Below, piece by piece: positions 23,201 through 34,008 of a DNA stretch of 64,000 nucleotides; within the stretch, counting starts at the first letter, position 1, and each line of letters opens with the position of its first letter. Origin of the DNA: Gonapodya prolifera JEL478 (taxonomy: Eukaryota > Monoblepharomycota > Monoblepharidomycetes > Monoblepharidales > Gonapodyaceae). The position numbers and the translations under genes were made by a program. Location of the stretch: the NCBI GenBank assembly GCA_001574975.1, contig KQ965737.1, positions 164,288 through 228,287 of the forward strand. Reading direction: 5' to 3'. Under the pieces are notes generated by a model that saw only the letters and a list, made by a program, of their open reading frames with translations, did no database searches and was not told the origin of the DNA.

Positions 23201-24510
23201 AGGTGTCGCAACAGACCAAGTCCTGCAGTGGGCCCAATCGACACGGCCCATACCTCCAATCCACATTTGCTCTCCTTCCCATCCCTTCCGCTCAACACTC
23301 ACCCATCATTTGGCCCCTCCTGAGCACAGCCACTGCATGAGCGAGGTTCCGCTTTGCCCGGTCGAGGTGTGCCATGTCCCCGGCGATGTCGGCCACCAGG
23401 GCCCGTGTGTGGACGGCGGATGAGCGGAAGTGGTCCACCCGGCCGCGGAGGGTCTGGGTGGGATAATTGGAAAAGTGGTGTAAGCGAAACATGGACCAAG
23501 AAGGCGGGATTTGGGCCGAGACAAGTTCGGGTGAGCCCTTCTGCATTCATTTCCACTCCACCAAGTCACACCCAGCCCCATCATCCAAACTCAACGCGCC
23601 ACCATCCAGCAACGCACCTCAACGCTCCCCCGCACTCTCTCTATCTCCTTCGCGGCCGCCTCTCCAGCGTCAGTCTGCGCACGGACCAGTTCGCGCGAGG
23701 CCTGGTCGATGGAGCGCAGGTGACGCTTCAGACGGGTGAGAACAACGGGGAGGGCAGAGAGGGATTGTGCTGGGTAGGAGGTGGGGAAAGTTGTGAGATG
23801 GAAGCATGGAGAGAGCAGGAAATGTAATTATTGGGACAATAGATATCCGTCCTGGGCGGTCTGGACGCTCGTCCCCGACATTCCACTTCAGCAAATGTCA
23901 GCCACTCGGCTGATCAGTTAACTGTCTTCTGACACGCTATGTGCCGTGTCGAGTCGACTCTGAGATGAAACTTGCTCCCACGAATGTGACGAACTTCGTC
24001 CTTACGCAACGAGCGGCGTCGCGTGATGCAAGAAGGTACCTAATTGTTTCTTCGTGCCCATTTGACTTTTTCTATTCTCTCCGGGGTCACGCTTGAGCCA
24101 GCGACCTTGGTAACAGCAGCCTGTCCACTGTTGCTGGGAATCCACACTCCCCACGTCTTCCCACTCGCCCACCAACGCGACAGCTTTATTTCCTGTACCA
24201 TTCATTAACCTCCGAGCAGGCTTCTGTCACCAGAAAGCCCCATCGCCTTTCGTCGGCGCCGCATGCCCCGAGGAATGAAGGAAGCCCACCACCGCTAAAT
24301 AGCAACTGCGCGCCGCCAGCACGCACCATCGGGAAAGAGGGCATTAATGTAGAGAAGGGGGTCAAACTTTTCCGAATCCAAGGGGTCGTCCGAGTCTAGG
24401 ATTGCGGCGAGGGCAGCGTCGAGCTCTGGTGTGGAGGGCGTGAGTAGTGCGGCGGAGGGATTAGAGGGGGGAAGAGCTGGATTGGGAGGAGCGGTCGCGG
24501 TGGCCGACAT
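20262..24510 (-). CDS. VPS53: VPS53, GARP/EARP tethering complex subunit
   Basis: Subunit of the GARP complex that tethers endosome-derived vesicles at the trans-Golgi. Exon 1 (24327-24510) gives the Ala/Pro-rich start and DPLDSEKFDPLLYINALFPD, the classic VPS53 opening. Later exons give S-L-S-A-L...RSIDQASRELVRAQT, the coiled-coil piece ending RRGQMMATALAQL, HFSTYSRVPEFARMV, the QLKEYRSLFRGNDE block, RRYAWLKRLL, SAFEPYLSHYIAAED, LVVNTADYCYTTISQLEE and, last, the C-terminal NFQRVLELKGLKR. Exon phases agree along the chain (about 11 exons). Intron 1 (23770-24326) is 557 nt, far longer than others in the window. The last 110 residues are a Gly/Pro/Ala-rich tail without homology that I know. It is divergent from the SAP-domain gene 122 bp away. 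Confidence 0.9.
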
Positions 24511-24632
24511 CGAAAAGAGAAAGTGGGGTAGTGGGGCTTCTGATCGTTACAACACAGTACGCACAAGATATGTGGCACTAAGCGGCATCATGGTCCCAAT
24601 TCCATCATCCACTCACCTTCCCTCCCTTCCAA
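24511..24632. promoter_or_regulatory. Bidirectional promoter, VPS53 / SAP-domain gene
   Basis: Only 122 bp separate the two start codons (24510 on minus, 24633 on plus), so both promoters and 5' leaders must lie here or within the genes. No TATA box is clear. The assignment rests on geometry only. Confidence 0.5.
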
Positions 24633-27174
24633 ATGTCCGCACCCGATCACGCCGGCGTGGCCATTCCGTCCTCGTACGCAGCCCTCTGTGCACTCACCGG
24701 TGAGCCTGCTGTCCCACGTGCGAACTTGAATGAGGGCAGCTCGCACATTTGAACGGCTTGTGCGTCTCTGCCACCAGTCCCCAACCTCAAAGCCATCGCA
24801 AGAGAGAAGAAACTCACGGTCGGTGAGTGGACTCTGACAGGGGTAGCAAGAACGGTGATGACGTGTACAACTGAACGCGCCCACACCGCATAGGCGGGAC
24901 CAAGGCTGAGCTTGTTGCTCGTATCGCTGGTGCCCTCGGAATTGCGATTCCCGCTGAGGCCGCCCAGGTGAGTTCATCGTCTGATATTCCCCACACACTA
25001 ATCCCATCGTTGCACCACTCTTAGGCCGCCACGGCTGCGGGAGAGAAAAGAAAGGCGAAAGCAAAGGAGAAAACCACGGATGGAGACGGCTCGACTGCGA
25101 AGAGGGACAGCACACCTGCGGGACCTTCAGCGCCCTCCGCCAAACGTCCAGCAACGTCGGAGGGCCGCCCACCAGAACCCCATCTCCCACCTTCGAAAAA
25201 GCCGCACCTTGTATCGCCATCACAGTCTCTGGCAGGAAGTCTACCCGCTCGGGCAGCTGCATCAAGCAATCCCATACACCGCCCACCGAGCCTCGAACGA
25301 CTCACCAGCCCAGGGACAAGCGTGGGAATCGGACAAGCTTCGAACGGAACGGTACCTTCACATCCTGTCGCTCCAAGCGCTCCAAGCGCTGCACGTCCTC
25401 TTGAACCCGACAGGTCGGACAAAAACGGGCAACCACCAGCGAAGGCTGCTGTTGCCCCACGAAGTCGTCCGCAGATGCCCAAACCCGCACTCCGGCACCC
25501 ACTGCTCCTCCCGCCCGCTGCTGTACTTCACCGGGCGCCTTCTTCTGGCTCTCCTCGCTTTGATCCTCACATCGAACGCTTCTCGCTTCCAGCACAAACC
25601 CCACCCATCCTGCAAACGTCTAAAGCTGCGAAATTGGCGCCGTTGACTCCTCCAACACGCCACCGGGCCCGAGTCTCGCTGGCGGTGGTACCTTCGCCAC
25701 TTTGTGGTGCTCAAACTGAAGGTGAAGTGATGTCAGTCACACCACTGGTGAGTCCTTATGGTTGGGGCTTAGCATGGCGCTCAAGTTTGTTTGGACGGTC
25801 GAAGCTGTGTGGAGACAGTGCATTCATTCTACAATCTGTGTACCCACTCTCACCATTGATCCCAGGCATCTTCGAACACTGCTGTGACGCACCTTATGAT
25901 TCAACCACAAGAACCCTCACCTGCAATCCCGACCATCTCCACCACCTCCTACTCCACCATTTCCGACTTTCTTTCTCACTCCCTTCTATCCCGCATGTTC
26001 CCCCTTCTCTCGTTTTCGTCGGCACCCCCGGATGCCTGCAGTTCCTCTCACGACTTTGTCCTTGGCATTCATGTGTCCATTTTCGCACGTGCCGAAGCCC
26101 TTGCCACAGCGGAGAGGTACGTAGTTCGGAAGCTCATAGAGGTTGTAGGGTCGGTAGATGACATGGGAAACGGGGATCAGGTGCTTCAAGAGGTTGGGAG
26201 GGTGGTGAGAGGTGAGCATAAAGAACGGGACTTGGACCTTCATTGTGGGGTATGTTCTGATGTTCTGTCCTTCCCCAACCCCCTGAGCAGTGACGTCACT
26301 GACACCATATCTTTCTCAGATCCAAGTATCAGAAGGTCGATACTCTGGCCCGTCCGACTCCGTTATCGACAAGATCGTCATCTCTGGCACGGGGACCATA
26401 ATCGGCACGTCCGCGACCATCCCACCACAATGGGCGGTTCTCACCGCGCAAAAAGGGTACATTCCACCTTTACATCTTGTCGCGACAGTCTCAGAAACGT
26501 ACCCCAACATGATTTCAAAGCGCGTACGTGAGCGGGGCGGCGGCGATATGGTAATTGCGGCGCGATTCGTGGTGGCGAATGTACAGGAGAGGGGGGAGGA
26601 GGAAGGTAGTCGAGCGGGTTGGAAGGAGAAGTATGGGGACTTTGAATGTGTAGCGGACTTGGGCGACCGCGGGGAGGGAGAGAGGGAGGCAGGCACTTTG
26701 GACAGAAGTGGTTCCGGGTCGGTTCGCCCCCCTAAGAAACCGCAGCGGGTTGTTTTGGAGCTGCCTATATCAATGGCGGTCGAAAGCGTGGGCGTGCATC
26801 ACGGTCCGCACGGTTCTGGAGCGCCGCTATCACGTCATCTGGCATACGTGCAGACGGAATCTGGAGGGCTCTTCGTGCTAAAAGAAGTGGGTCTTGCGGT
26901 AGGAACGGAGGATGAAATGAGCGTGATGTGGAAGATGATTTTGGGATGCGGAAGTCGAGGAGAAGACGTGTGTGGCGGAACGAGGGATGTCGGCGGAAGC
27001 GCAACAAAATCGATGGACGCCCTTGTGTCTATCCTGGAGAGGAGAACAAAGGGAGAGAAACCACGTACGGTCGATTTTCAGTTTTCAGTGAGGGAATGGA
27101 TGGTGTGCCGTCGGAGAGAGCTTGTCCGTGGATCTTCGGACATGTCAAAATACTTTGGTGAGAAGATGGATTAA
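24633..27174 (+). CDS. SAP-domain nuclear protein
   Basis: Six exons with matching phase: 24633-24699, 24778-24822, 24894-24967, 25025-25747, 25866-26249 and 26320-27174, giving 715 residues. Residues about 22-52 form a SAP motif (VPNLKAIAREKKLTVGGTKA, then ELVARIAGALGI), a DNA-binding helix-turn-helix of chromatin and RNA-export proteins. A basic stretch (KRKAKAKEK) and some 250 Pro/Ser-rich residues follow. The C-terminal half (from about residue 370) is folded-looking: SRMFPLLSF, HVSIFARAEALATAERYVVR, KIVISGTGTIIGT and a final SVREWMVCRRREL segment. I do not recognise that half. The gene's last ~150 coding bases and 3' UTR reappear twice further right in decayed form. Confidence 0.8.
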
Positions 27175-28007
27175 TAAATGATTAATTCTGTACGTCAGTT
27201 ATGGCAGACTGATCACAATAAAGGGTCTCGTCTATCGATAGAAATAAGGTCGGAACTTACACAAGATATATGTATGATTGCTTTGATTTGCTTCTCTGAC
27301 GAGGTACATAACAAAAAGAATTCTCACCATTTCTAAGGGAAGAACGTGGGCAGTTGAAGCACCGCGACAGTCATGGTGCCAAAGATTCTCGCTCTAACAC
27401 CGACAACGACATCAGAACAGCATGTTTCTCAGTCTTCCTTCGAGAACTCACCAAGGAATGACAAAGAACCCAGAGCTGTCGCGATGATACTCCACTTCAA
27501 TCCTCGAGGACACTGGAAAACCGAGAGGGAGCCAGAGGAGACTCAACGGGGGAAAGAAAATCGATGACGAGCCAGCGCGACCGTATTCGAAGCATGGCGT
27601 GCGCCTACGGTCCTCTCTCTCGCGGAAACGCCTCCCTCACCTGGACAGCGTCGGCAAAACAAGAGGGCGGGGCGCAGGAACCCCACATGCGCCAAGGCGA
27701 CCGCCAACCATGAGGTGGGTCAAGCACAAGGGCATTTCCCGTGTGGGTGGATGTGACGCGCGCTCGAGCTGGGACCGCGCCAGCTCATGATGTCTGGCGC
27801 TGGGGCAGCCTCCTAAGTGAGTGGCTCCGTCAAAATATGCATCAACACTCCCTGGTTGTTGCGTCTTGTTTGGGAAAAGGTGGGCTGCCCCTTGGCGGCA
27901 TGAACGTTTCCAAACCGCTGTATGACATACATTGTTTGCTCCGCCCTCCGCTGCTTTGGGTACAACCAACTTTGCACTACAAGGTTGGGGACGTGCCTTC
28001 GGCTTGC

Positions 28008-28175
28008 GGTGAGAGAATGGATGGTGCGGCGCAGGAGAGAGCCCGACTGTGGATCTTAGGACATGTCGATACTTTGGTGAGAAGATGGATTGATAAAAAT
28101 GATGTAGTATGTACCTTTGTCTTCGAGGACTGATCGAAATAAATACTCTCGTCTCTTTGCTCCAATATCTTAATC
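28008..28175. repeat. Decayed copy of the SAP gene 3' end (copy 2)
   Basis: Closely matches 27091-27235 on the same strand: GTGAGAGAATGGATGGTG at its left, TGGTGAGAAGATGGATTGAT in the middle, then GACTGATC and AATAAA...CTCGTCT at the right. It keeps the end of the coding exon, the stop region and the likely polyadenylation stretch. Beyond it, TTTGCTCCAATATCTT matches the tail of the GH26-like gene at 30744-30760, so the copy includes both sides of a convergent gene junction. Confidence 0.75.
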
Positions 28176-28256
28176 GGCTGGAAATTGGAAAAGGCAAACA
28201 GTGGACGGGAGCTCTCACCGGCCAATGCCCGCAATGGCACCACACCGTTCACCAAA

Positions 28257-28625
28257 TCACATCGGTTCAATGTAAAACGTCTCCCATGTAAGGTTGTGTG
28301 GTTGCGAACACACTGTCCCATCATCCAACGCACACAGATAGGTCCCAACGTGACTTCGAATGCTGACCTGGTTTTCGCCTTCTGATTGTACGGAAAACTG
28401 TTCCCACTCACGTAAATGTTCACGATCAGCTACCCAGCGCCCATCCCGTTCCACACATATGTATCGCTTGTGCGCGATGGAAAAGAATCCGAAGCGCGCT
28501 CCAACTATATGAACACGAAATTTTCCCATTCATGGGCCGCAGAACTGTTCGCCGTGAGACAACCATCAGGGTGGGCACTGATGTACATTCCGTGAAATGT
28601 TTTGAGGCACACAATGTGGTCCTGG
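28257..28625 (-). pseudogene. Fascin-like beta-trefoil domain, broken
   Basis: Two consecutive repeats of a fascin/actin-crosslinking-like fold on the minus strand: GMYISAHPDGCLTAN...HEWENF, then KRYICVERDGRWVADREHLR with EWEQFSV, then VGTYLCALDDGTVCSQ...WETF. Each unit shows the typical Y-x-C/S-A...G...A-N/D-R...W-E-x-F rhythm. A one-base frame change separates the first unit from the others near 28521, and no intron fits there. No start codon is secure. In fungi this fold occurs in lectin-like and enzyme-linked modules; the function here is unknown. It lies between duplicated fragments of neighbouring genes. Confidence 0.55.
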
Positions 28626-28638
28626 CGAAATTATGGAA

Positions 28639-29290
28639 TCATTTGAGAAGTTCCAACCATTGAGTGATTTCCCATTGCAATGTCGGTTTCAATCTCACCT
28701 GTTCTGGTCGGTCAAATACATCTGCTAGTAGTATGACAGGAGTACCCGTGGCATAGCGCGCAACGATGGTGTTCCATGTGGAGCTGTATTTCCAAGCGTC
28801 CAGGTTGACTTCACTTAATCTGCACTCCACTGTTGAACGATTCCAGATTCCCTGTCTTGATCCCTATGTTTATCTTCCCAGTACCAGCAAGGTTTCCGCG
28901 TTCAGAATGTTCTTAGGTGTATCCAAAGCTCTGCTGATGGCACCATCCTTGTTGCTGAATTGCGTCAGCCTTGATCGCGCTAAATGCATTTTCTGGATGG
29001 CGCCAAATCGTCATGAAGGAAGGCCGAGATAGAGACTGTCAAAAATGCCCTTTATCGTCACTTCATAAGTTCTGTAATCCAAGCTTGGATGCTGAGCTTG
29101 CTTTAGAGCTGCATATATCCTCTGATGTTCGGTGCCTTCCGACAGCCAAGTTTCCCCAAACGGGCCACCCTGGTTGTGGCCGTGTCGCAGGGAATTTGAT
29201 GTGGTGGGTGGCTTGGACACCTTCTGCTTCGGGCATTGTGCGATTAAGTGTCGTTTCGTATTCTTTCGCTTGAATATACCCATAGGCACC
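28639..29290 (-). other. Possible exon fragments, unrecognised
   Basis: Minus-strand pieces look protein-like without a family: TWNTIVARYATGTPVILLAD followed by V-F-D-R-P-E-Q and a GTGAGA donor (28690-28830), H-L-A-R-S-R-L-T-Q-F (about 28980), and an N-Q-G-G-P-F-G-E-T-W-L-S-E-G-T-E segment (about 29140). They sit upstream of the fascin-like domain in the same direction and may have belonged to one gene. No continuous structure could be drawn through the stops between them. Confidence 0.3.
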
Positions 29291-29416
29291 GCCTCAAAAC
29301 TTTCAACTTAAAGTTTTCATGCTGTTTCTCCATCTCTGCTTTGTACTCCTTGATTTTGTCTAGCCACCCCTCCCATCAGTGTTGCCCCAACAATCGTGCC
29401 TCAGTGTAAATTTTGC

Positions 29417-29970
29417 TTATGTATTTTCATGTCCGCAACTGTTGCAGCTGCACCCACACCACTGCTGTTGCGGTACCAAGTGCTGCAGTTGCACCTCCAC
29501 TAGCAACAGTAGCAGCGACTGCTGCAACCGTACAGTAGCACTTGCTGTTGCGATTCCCATTGCCGTACCAAGGCGTGTTGCCTCGGCATGATCGCCATGT
29601 GCTGCGGCCACTGCCGCCCTCACCCGTCTTTCCAGTGCCTCCTCGCGAGCTCATCGTCATCACCACCAATCATTGTGCCAAGGCTGTCACCAGACACTGC
29701 AAGTTCGTGGAAGATGGGCACCCCTCCGAACGCTTCACCTAAGAGGAGTGCAGAGCCAGTCGCCCGGCCCATGCCCTTGCCGAGCAATGTGGCTTCTTCC
29801 ATGTCACCATTTGCAGCGGCTATTGCGGAGGCAACACCAGATCCAATAACACTTTGCTCCTTATAGTCATCCCACCGCCTCCTATAGCACTCTCTACGTC
29901 ACCGGTTATAACATCTCCGAGAGACTGAAAGGAGGTTGAAATTTCGTGGAAGAGGGGGATGTTGAACATC
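29417..29970 (-). other. Gly/Ala-rich frame with repeated F-H-E units
   Basis: From an ATG at 29970 the minus strand encodes NIPLFHEISTSFQSLGDVIT. About 200 bp further a related unit reads GVPIFHELAVSGDSLGTMIG, and Gly/Ala/Thr-rich linkers follow (GKGMGRATGSALLLGEA). The distal part becomes a CTGTTGC-rich simple repeat (29430-29560). Frames change between units. It may be a decayed repetitive protein gene; no family is recognised. Confidence 0.3.
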
Positions 29971-30519
29971 TATAAGACAAACGTTGTGACTTCATCGCAA
30001 AGCAGAAGGGCTCCGGTCCTTGCAACGGCGCACATCCTCTCCTTCAAATGTCGGGTATTGAGCTGGGAGTGTGGGGGGTTTTGCCAGTGAAGAGGGACAA
30101 CAGTCTTTTGGATACTTTGTCATCTTCGGCGCATAAAGATAGAACGCAGCGAACGCGAGAATTATGTGACAATTCCATCGTGGATCGTACCGTTGATTGT
30201 TGGAACTACATGTTTGCCAAACCACATCCACTCCGCTCGCCAATGATTTGCATTGAGATCACGAACCTGATGACCGGTGCTGAGGTAGCACAAAGTGTAT
30301 CTTATGTGTGATGCCTGTACGCACCTGAATCCTTTGGAAGTGGATCGGCAATCAACGGAAACGTTGAAGGTAATGAAAAGGGAGTCCGATTCCACGACGC
30401 GAGCCGAGATCGATGATTCGATTTGGTGCAAAAAAATCCGTCTTCCAAGGCTGTGATTCCGGGAGGAAATTCATTGGGTTGATGGAACAAGGTGATTTGC
30501 GACGACTTCGGGGTTGTGT

Positions 30520-30741
30520 TGAAACTCAAGAACACCCTTTGCGTCAATCCTTGAGAGAAGAACATAGGGAGAGAAACTAAATACCGATGATATGCGGGCT
30601 ATAGTGAGAGAATGGGTGGTGCACCGCGGGAGAGTGCTCGTCGTTGGTTCTCGGACATGTGGAACTAATGTGGTTCGAAGATGATTAAATGTTGTAATAT
30701 GTACGTCAGCCTTGGCGACTGATCCAAATAAATAATCTCGT
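30520..30741. repeat. Decayed copy of the SAP gene 3' end (copy 3)
   Basis: Matches 27020-27235 over a longer stretch than copy 2. CC(C)TTTGCGTCAATCCTTGAGAG aligns with CCCTTGTGTCTATCCTGGAGAG, followed by AGAACATAGGGAGAGAAAC, GTGAGAGAATGGGTGGTG, TCGGACATGT, TGTACGTCAG, and AATAAATAATCTCGTCTA. Reading the plus strand gives a stop-interrupted version of the SAP protein C-terminus. It directly abuts the stop codon of the GH26-like gene on the other strand. Confidence 0.75.
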
Positions 30742-33377
30742 CTATTTGCTCCAATATCCACTGAAAAAGCGCCAGAGTGGTATTTCGCTCAAAAACGCCT
30801 TTAGTGTCATGGGATTGTGGGTCACACTGAACTGGATCAAATTCATTCCGAAACCTTTGCAGAGCGGAAAGGTATGTAACCACACACTGAGACATGTGCC
30901 ATCGTAGGCAAGACACCAAGACGCGACTCACTTCCTTCCCGCTTGTCGATATCAAACCACATGGCGGCCTTAATCGGGTACTTGTTCAGTAATTCATTAC
31001 TATACACCTGCCTCCACCACGCCCGCTTCATCTCGAGCATTGTTGGTGTAGGTCCTGACGTCGGATTCCAAAACGCGCCCGTCTTGGGGAAGACGGTGGG
31101 GTGGCGAGGGATGGCGTCACCAGATCAGAAGAACCAATGGTCACATAAATGCAATGCTCACCTCGGCGTGAATGAACGGCTTCTGCTTATCCATAGCGTA
31201 CCGCTTCATGAAGTTGGGGCCACCAAAAGACGTGCCGGTGAAGAGGCCCTCAAGCTGATTGGGTGGGGGCTAAAAAGTTTGCGGCAAGCGTGGGTTCGTG
31301 ACGTCGTGCAGTCAGGAGTGGGAGTGGTTGGACCCATGGGACTTACGAGATTGTTTTGTGTCTCTGTCGTGAGTAATGTTTAGAGTGCATGCGTGGTGGA
31401 GAATGCATTGGTGAGGGCGTGAGATACATTGCATCAGAACAAGAGTGCTTACGTGTAGGCACTGGAACAAGGCAGATAGGTCAGTACAGCTCATATGAAG
31501 GCGCGCGCGTCACAACTTACACCAATAAATATCCAATCCTTTTCAAGTGCCACCCGTCACGTCATCAGTGCTTGTGAATGCATATATAGCTTTTATCACT
31601 CACCGACCCCTAAATCAACAAAACGCCATTAAGATCACGAACGCACATCACAATAGATAGGACACTTACAGTCCACGTACTCGTCTCCCGGGTAATAGGG
31701 GTGATACGGGTCATCCTTCCCATCAATAACACCGTCTCCGTTGGTATCCATTTCTTTGAAGTTGGTCGAATTCACGGGCGGGCCTGAGCCGAAGGGGTAC
31801 CCTGCCTTCACGTGCGTCGTCGTTAGCATCCCACCAGAAAAAAAGGCACGGAGTGGGACCGGGCGTGGAGAACTTACAGCGATGTTGGGCGCCCACAACA
31901 TGGCGGCTGCCGGAACGTGGGCGTGTACGGCATTGGCGACGCGACGGAAGGCTTGCCTGTACAGTCTGGGTTGTTGGGACCAGGAATACCACGATCCATT
32001 CATCTTTGGACACGGCACGGGGAGGAAACGTCATTGTGTGTGTTCTCACCGTGGATGCTCCTTAGTATGTAGCTCTCACCTCGTGCGCGAACCGCACAAT
32101 TACCGAAATCCCTTTGGCGTTGAGCTTGATCAGCTCAACGATCAGCTCGGCGATGGCGGCGTCGGTGATTTTGTCCAGACCTCCTTTTGGTTCGAGTCTT
32201 TTGCGGTTGGGGACGGATTCCAATTCAAAATCACAATTCCAATCTTCTTTCACGGACGGGACGATGCACTCACGTGACGATCATGATAGACCCATGCGAC
32301 ATCCAGTTTTGGAGCTTTTGGTAGTTCCATTGATACCATCCGTCGGTTCTTGCACGATGCAAAATGAGGCGGTGATGTTGTGCACTGGGTGCAACCACGA
32401 CTTGCACTCACAGCGGGAACTCGTAAAAGTCTCCAAACAGGAGCGCGTTGAGTCCCGTGCGTTGGTTGTACGCGCTTTTGGTACACGCGCGAGTGAGCGT
32501 GAGAGCGAACCAAAACAAAAACAAAAACAAAAAAAATCAGAACCCATTGGTGATGGCATTCTGCCAATGCGACCAACGTACAACAACTCACGTGGGGTTA
32601 TCCATCTGGTCCAAATATGTGCCGTACAGCAGCTTTCCATAGGGCACTAAATGCGTGTTTGAAGGATCAAACGTCGTGCCCAGTCAGACCAAACCACGAA
32701 AGACGTACCAGGAATCCCACCCAAGAGCTCCACGGGCCCGAGCCAGTGCGGCTTAACGGCGTCCTCGGACGGGCGAACGAAAAAGATGCCGCCCGGGTGT
32801 TGGAGGGAGCAAAGGCTGGTGCGGGAGGGGGTGGGAGGAAAGGTGTGAGAGTGAGGAGGGACGTGCACGCGACCCGACACGTACTTCTGTTCCCAGTCGA
32901 GGTAGTCTTGCGGGTCCGTAAGCGACACGTTCCTGTCAAACGCGGCCTGGTACTTGGCGTAAATTGTGTCGCAGACGGTCGGAGTCGCCCACGTGGTCGT
33001 TGTCGATTGTTGCACAGTGCTCGTGGTGAAAGGTGTCGTGGGTGTCGGCGTTTGTGTTGTCAGCTGTGCCGGCTGTGTCGGCGCAGGAGACACCGTGCTG
33101 GGCGCTTGGCTCCGTGCGCCCGCTGAAGCGGAAACGGTAGCACTTCGGGACCCGGTTCTTTCCAAAGGGTCCATGTCAGGTTCGGGACGTCCGCCTCCCA
33201 CGACCTGAGACCAACTCACGACACTGTCCGGCCCGTAACCCGTGCGGTCGTCGATGCAGGCTGTGTGGGCTGGGGAAACGCGACCGCGCCGAGGTACGGG
33301 AGGAGGAGTGACGCCACGACCACGAGGAGTGCAAAGGCTGCATGGGCGCGCACGCGCGGATGCGATCGTGCGGGCAT
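30742..33377 (-). CDS. Secreted GH26-like glycoside hydrolase (mannanase-type)
   Basis: Start MPARSHPRVRAHAAFALLVV gives a signal peptide or anchor (residues 1-32), then a Ser/Thr-rich linker. The GH26 core shows GKLLYGTYLD, W-Y-Q-W-N-Y, GGLDKITDAAIAEL, the acid/base RFAHEMNGSWYSW (Glu at an exon end near 32094), M-L-W-A-P-N, a Ca-loop-like DTNGDGVIDG, YPGDEYVDWVGL and the nucleophile region QKPFIHAETGAFWN (near 31163). The family cleaves beta-mannans or related glucans. Between YVD and PPPNQLEG the protein is encoded by four tiny exons (31604-31609, 31521-31538, 31453-31461, 31347-31363), all in phase. The last exon ends SGYWSK with stop at 30742. Both catalytic Glu are present. Exon borders in the N-terminal linker (32640-33220) are uncertain; one candidate junction near 32695 lacks an AG acceptor. 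Confidence 0.8.
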
Positions 33378-34008
33378 CGCGACGCTTGATGGGGGGCTAG
33401 TGCGCGGGCGTGGATGGGAGCAGAGCGGAGTGAATGGACCTTGGGGTTTTTGTGCAGGTATTTTTGCGCTTGAGGGCCGCGGGACCCTCAGGGACGGGGG
33501 AAAGACGGACCTGGCGGCGACGCGCGGCACCTGGAAAGAGTTCTAGCGCACAAAAAACAGGAAGTAAAAGGGGATAAGGGTGCTCACGGCTAGGCTTTAC
33601 CTTCGGCACTGCTCTTGTCAGTACGACGTTTCGCAGCGGTGTTCCACGAAACAGTGGAAGCCACGGATTGTACCGGAAATAAAAAAAATGTGAATAAAAG
33701 CCAAGGACTATGATTGTATTCAAAAAGGTCAAAGTTTGCAAGTACGTTGTTCAACAATGAATCCGAGAGTGCTGACTGCTGTGGTGTTGATGGCTGTCGA
33801 TCCTCTCTTGGAGCACATCACCTCCGTCTTGCCATGGGCCGCATCCCCCTCAAGAGGCACGTGTATGCTGCTCTGGGCTGTTACAGCAACCCCTGTCGCT
33901 ATGCAACAGGTGGGGGGTTGTCAAAAAGCATTGCAAGAAACTTTCGATTCACATTGCCAGTTCCAGCATTTGTATCACTTTGTACCTCAATTGCATTGGT
34001 TGTAATAT
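33378..34008. other. Gap between hydrolase and methyltransferase-like genes
   Basis: About 630 bp carrying the promoter of the GH26-like gene (minus) and the 3' flank of the next minus-strand gene. Open frames on either strand are short and without motifs. No gene is supported. Confidence 0.4.

Noticed and set aside
32690-32725. A 29 nt intron in the GH26-like gene
   Set aside because: GTACGT to CTGACTGG would rejoin the frame but has no AG acceptor. A 69 nt GT-AG intron ending TTTAG before VPYGKLLYG is simpler.
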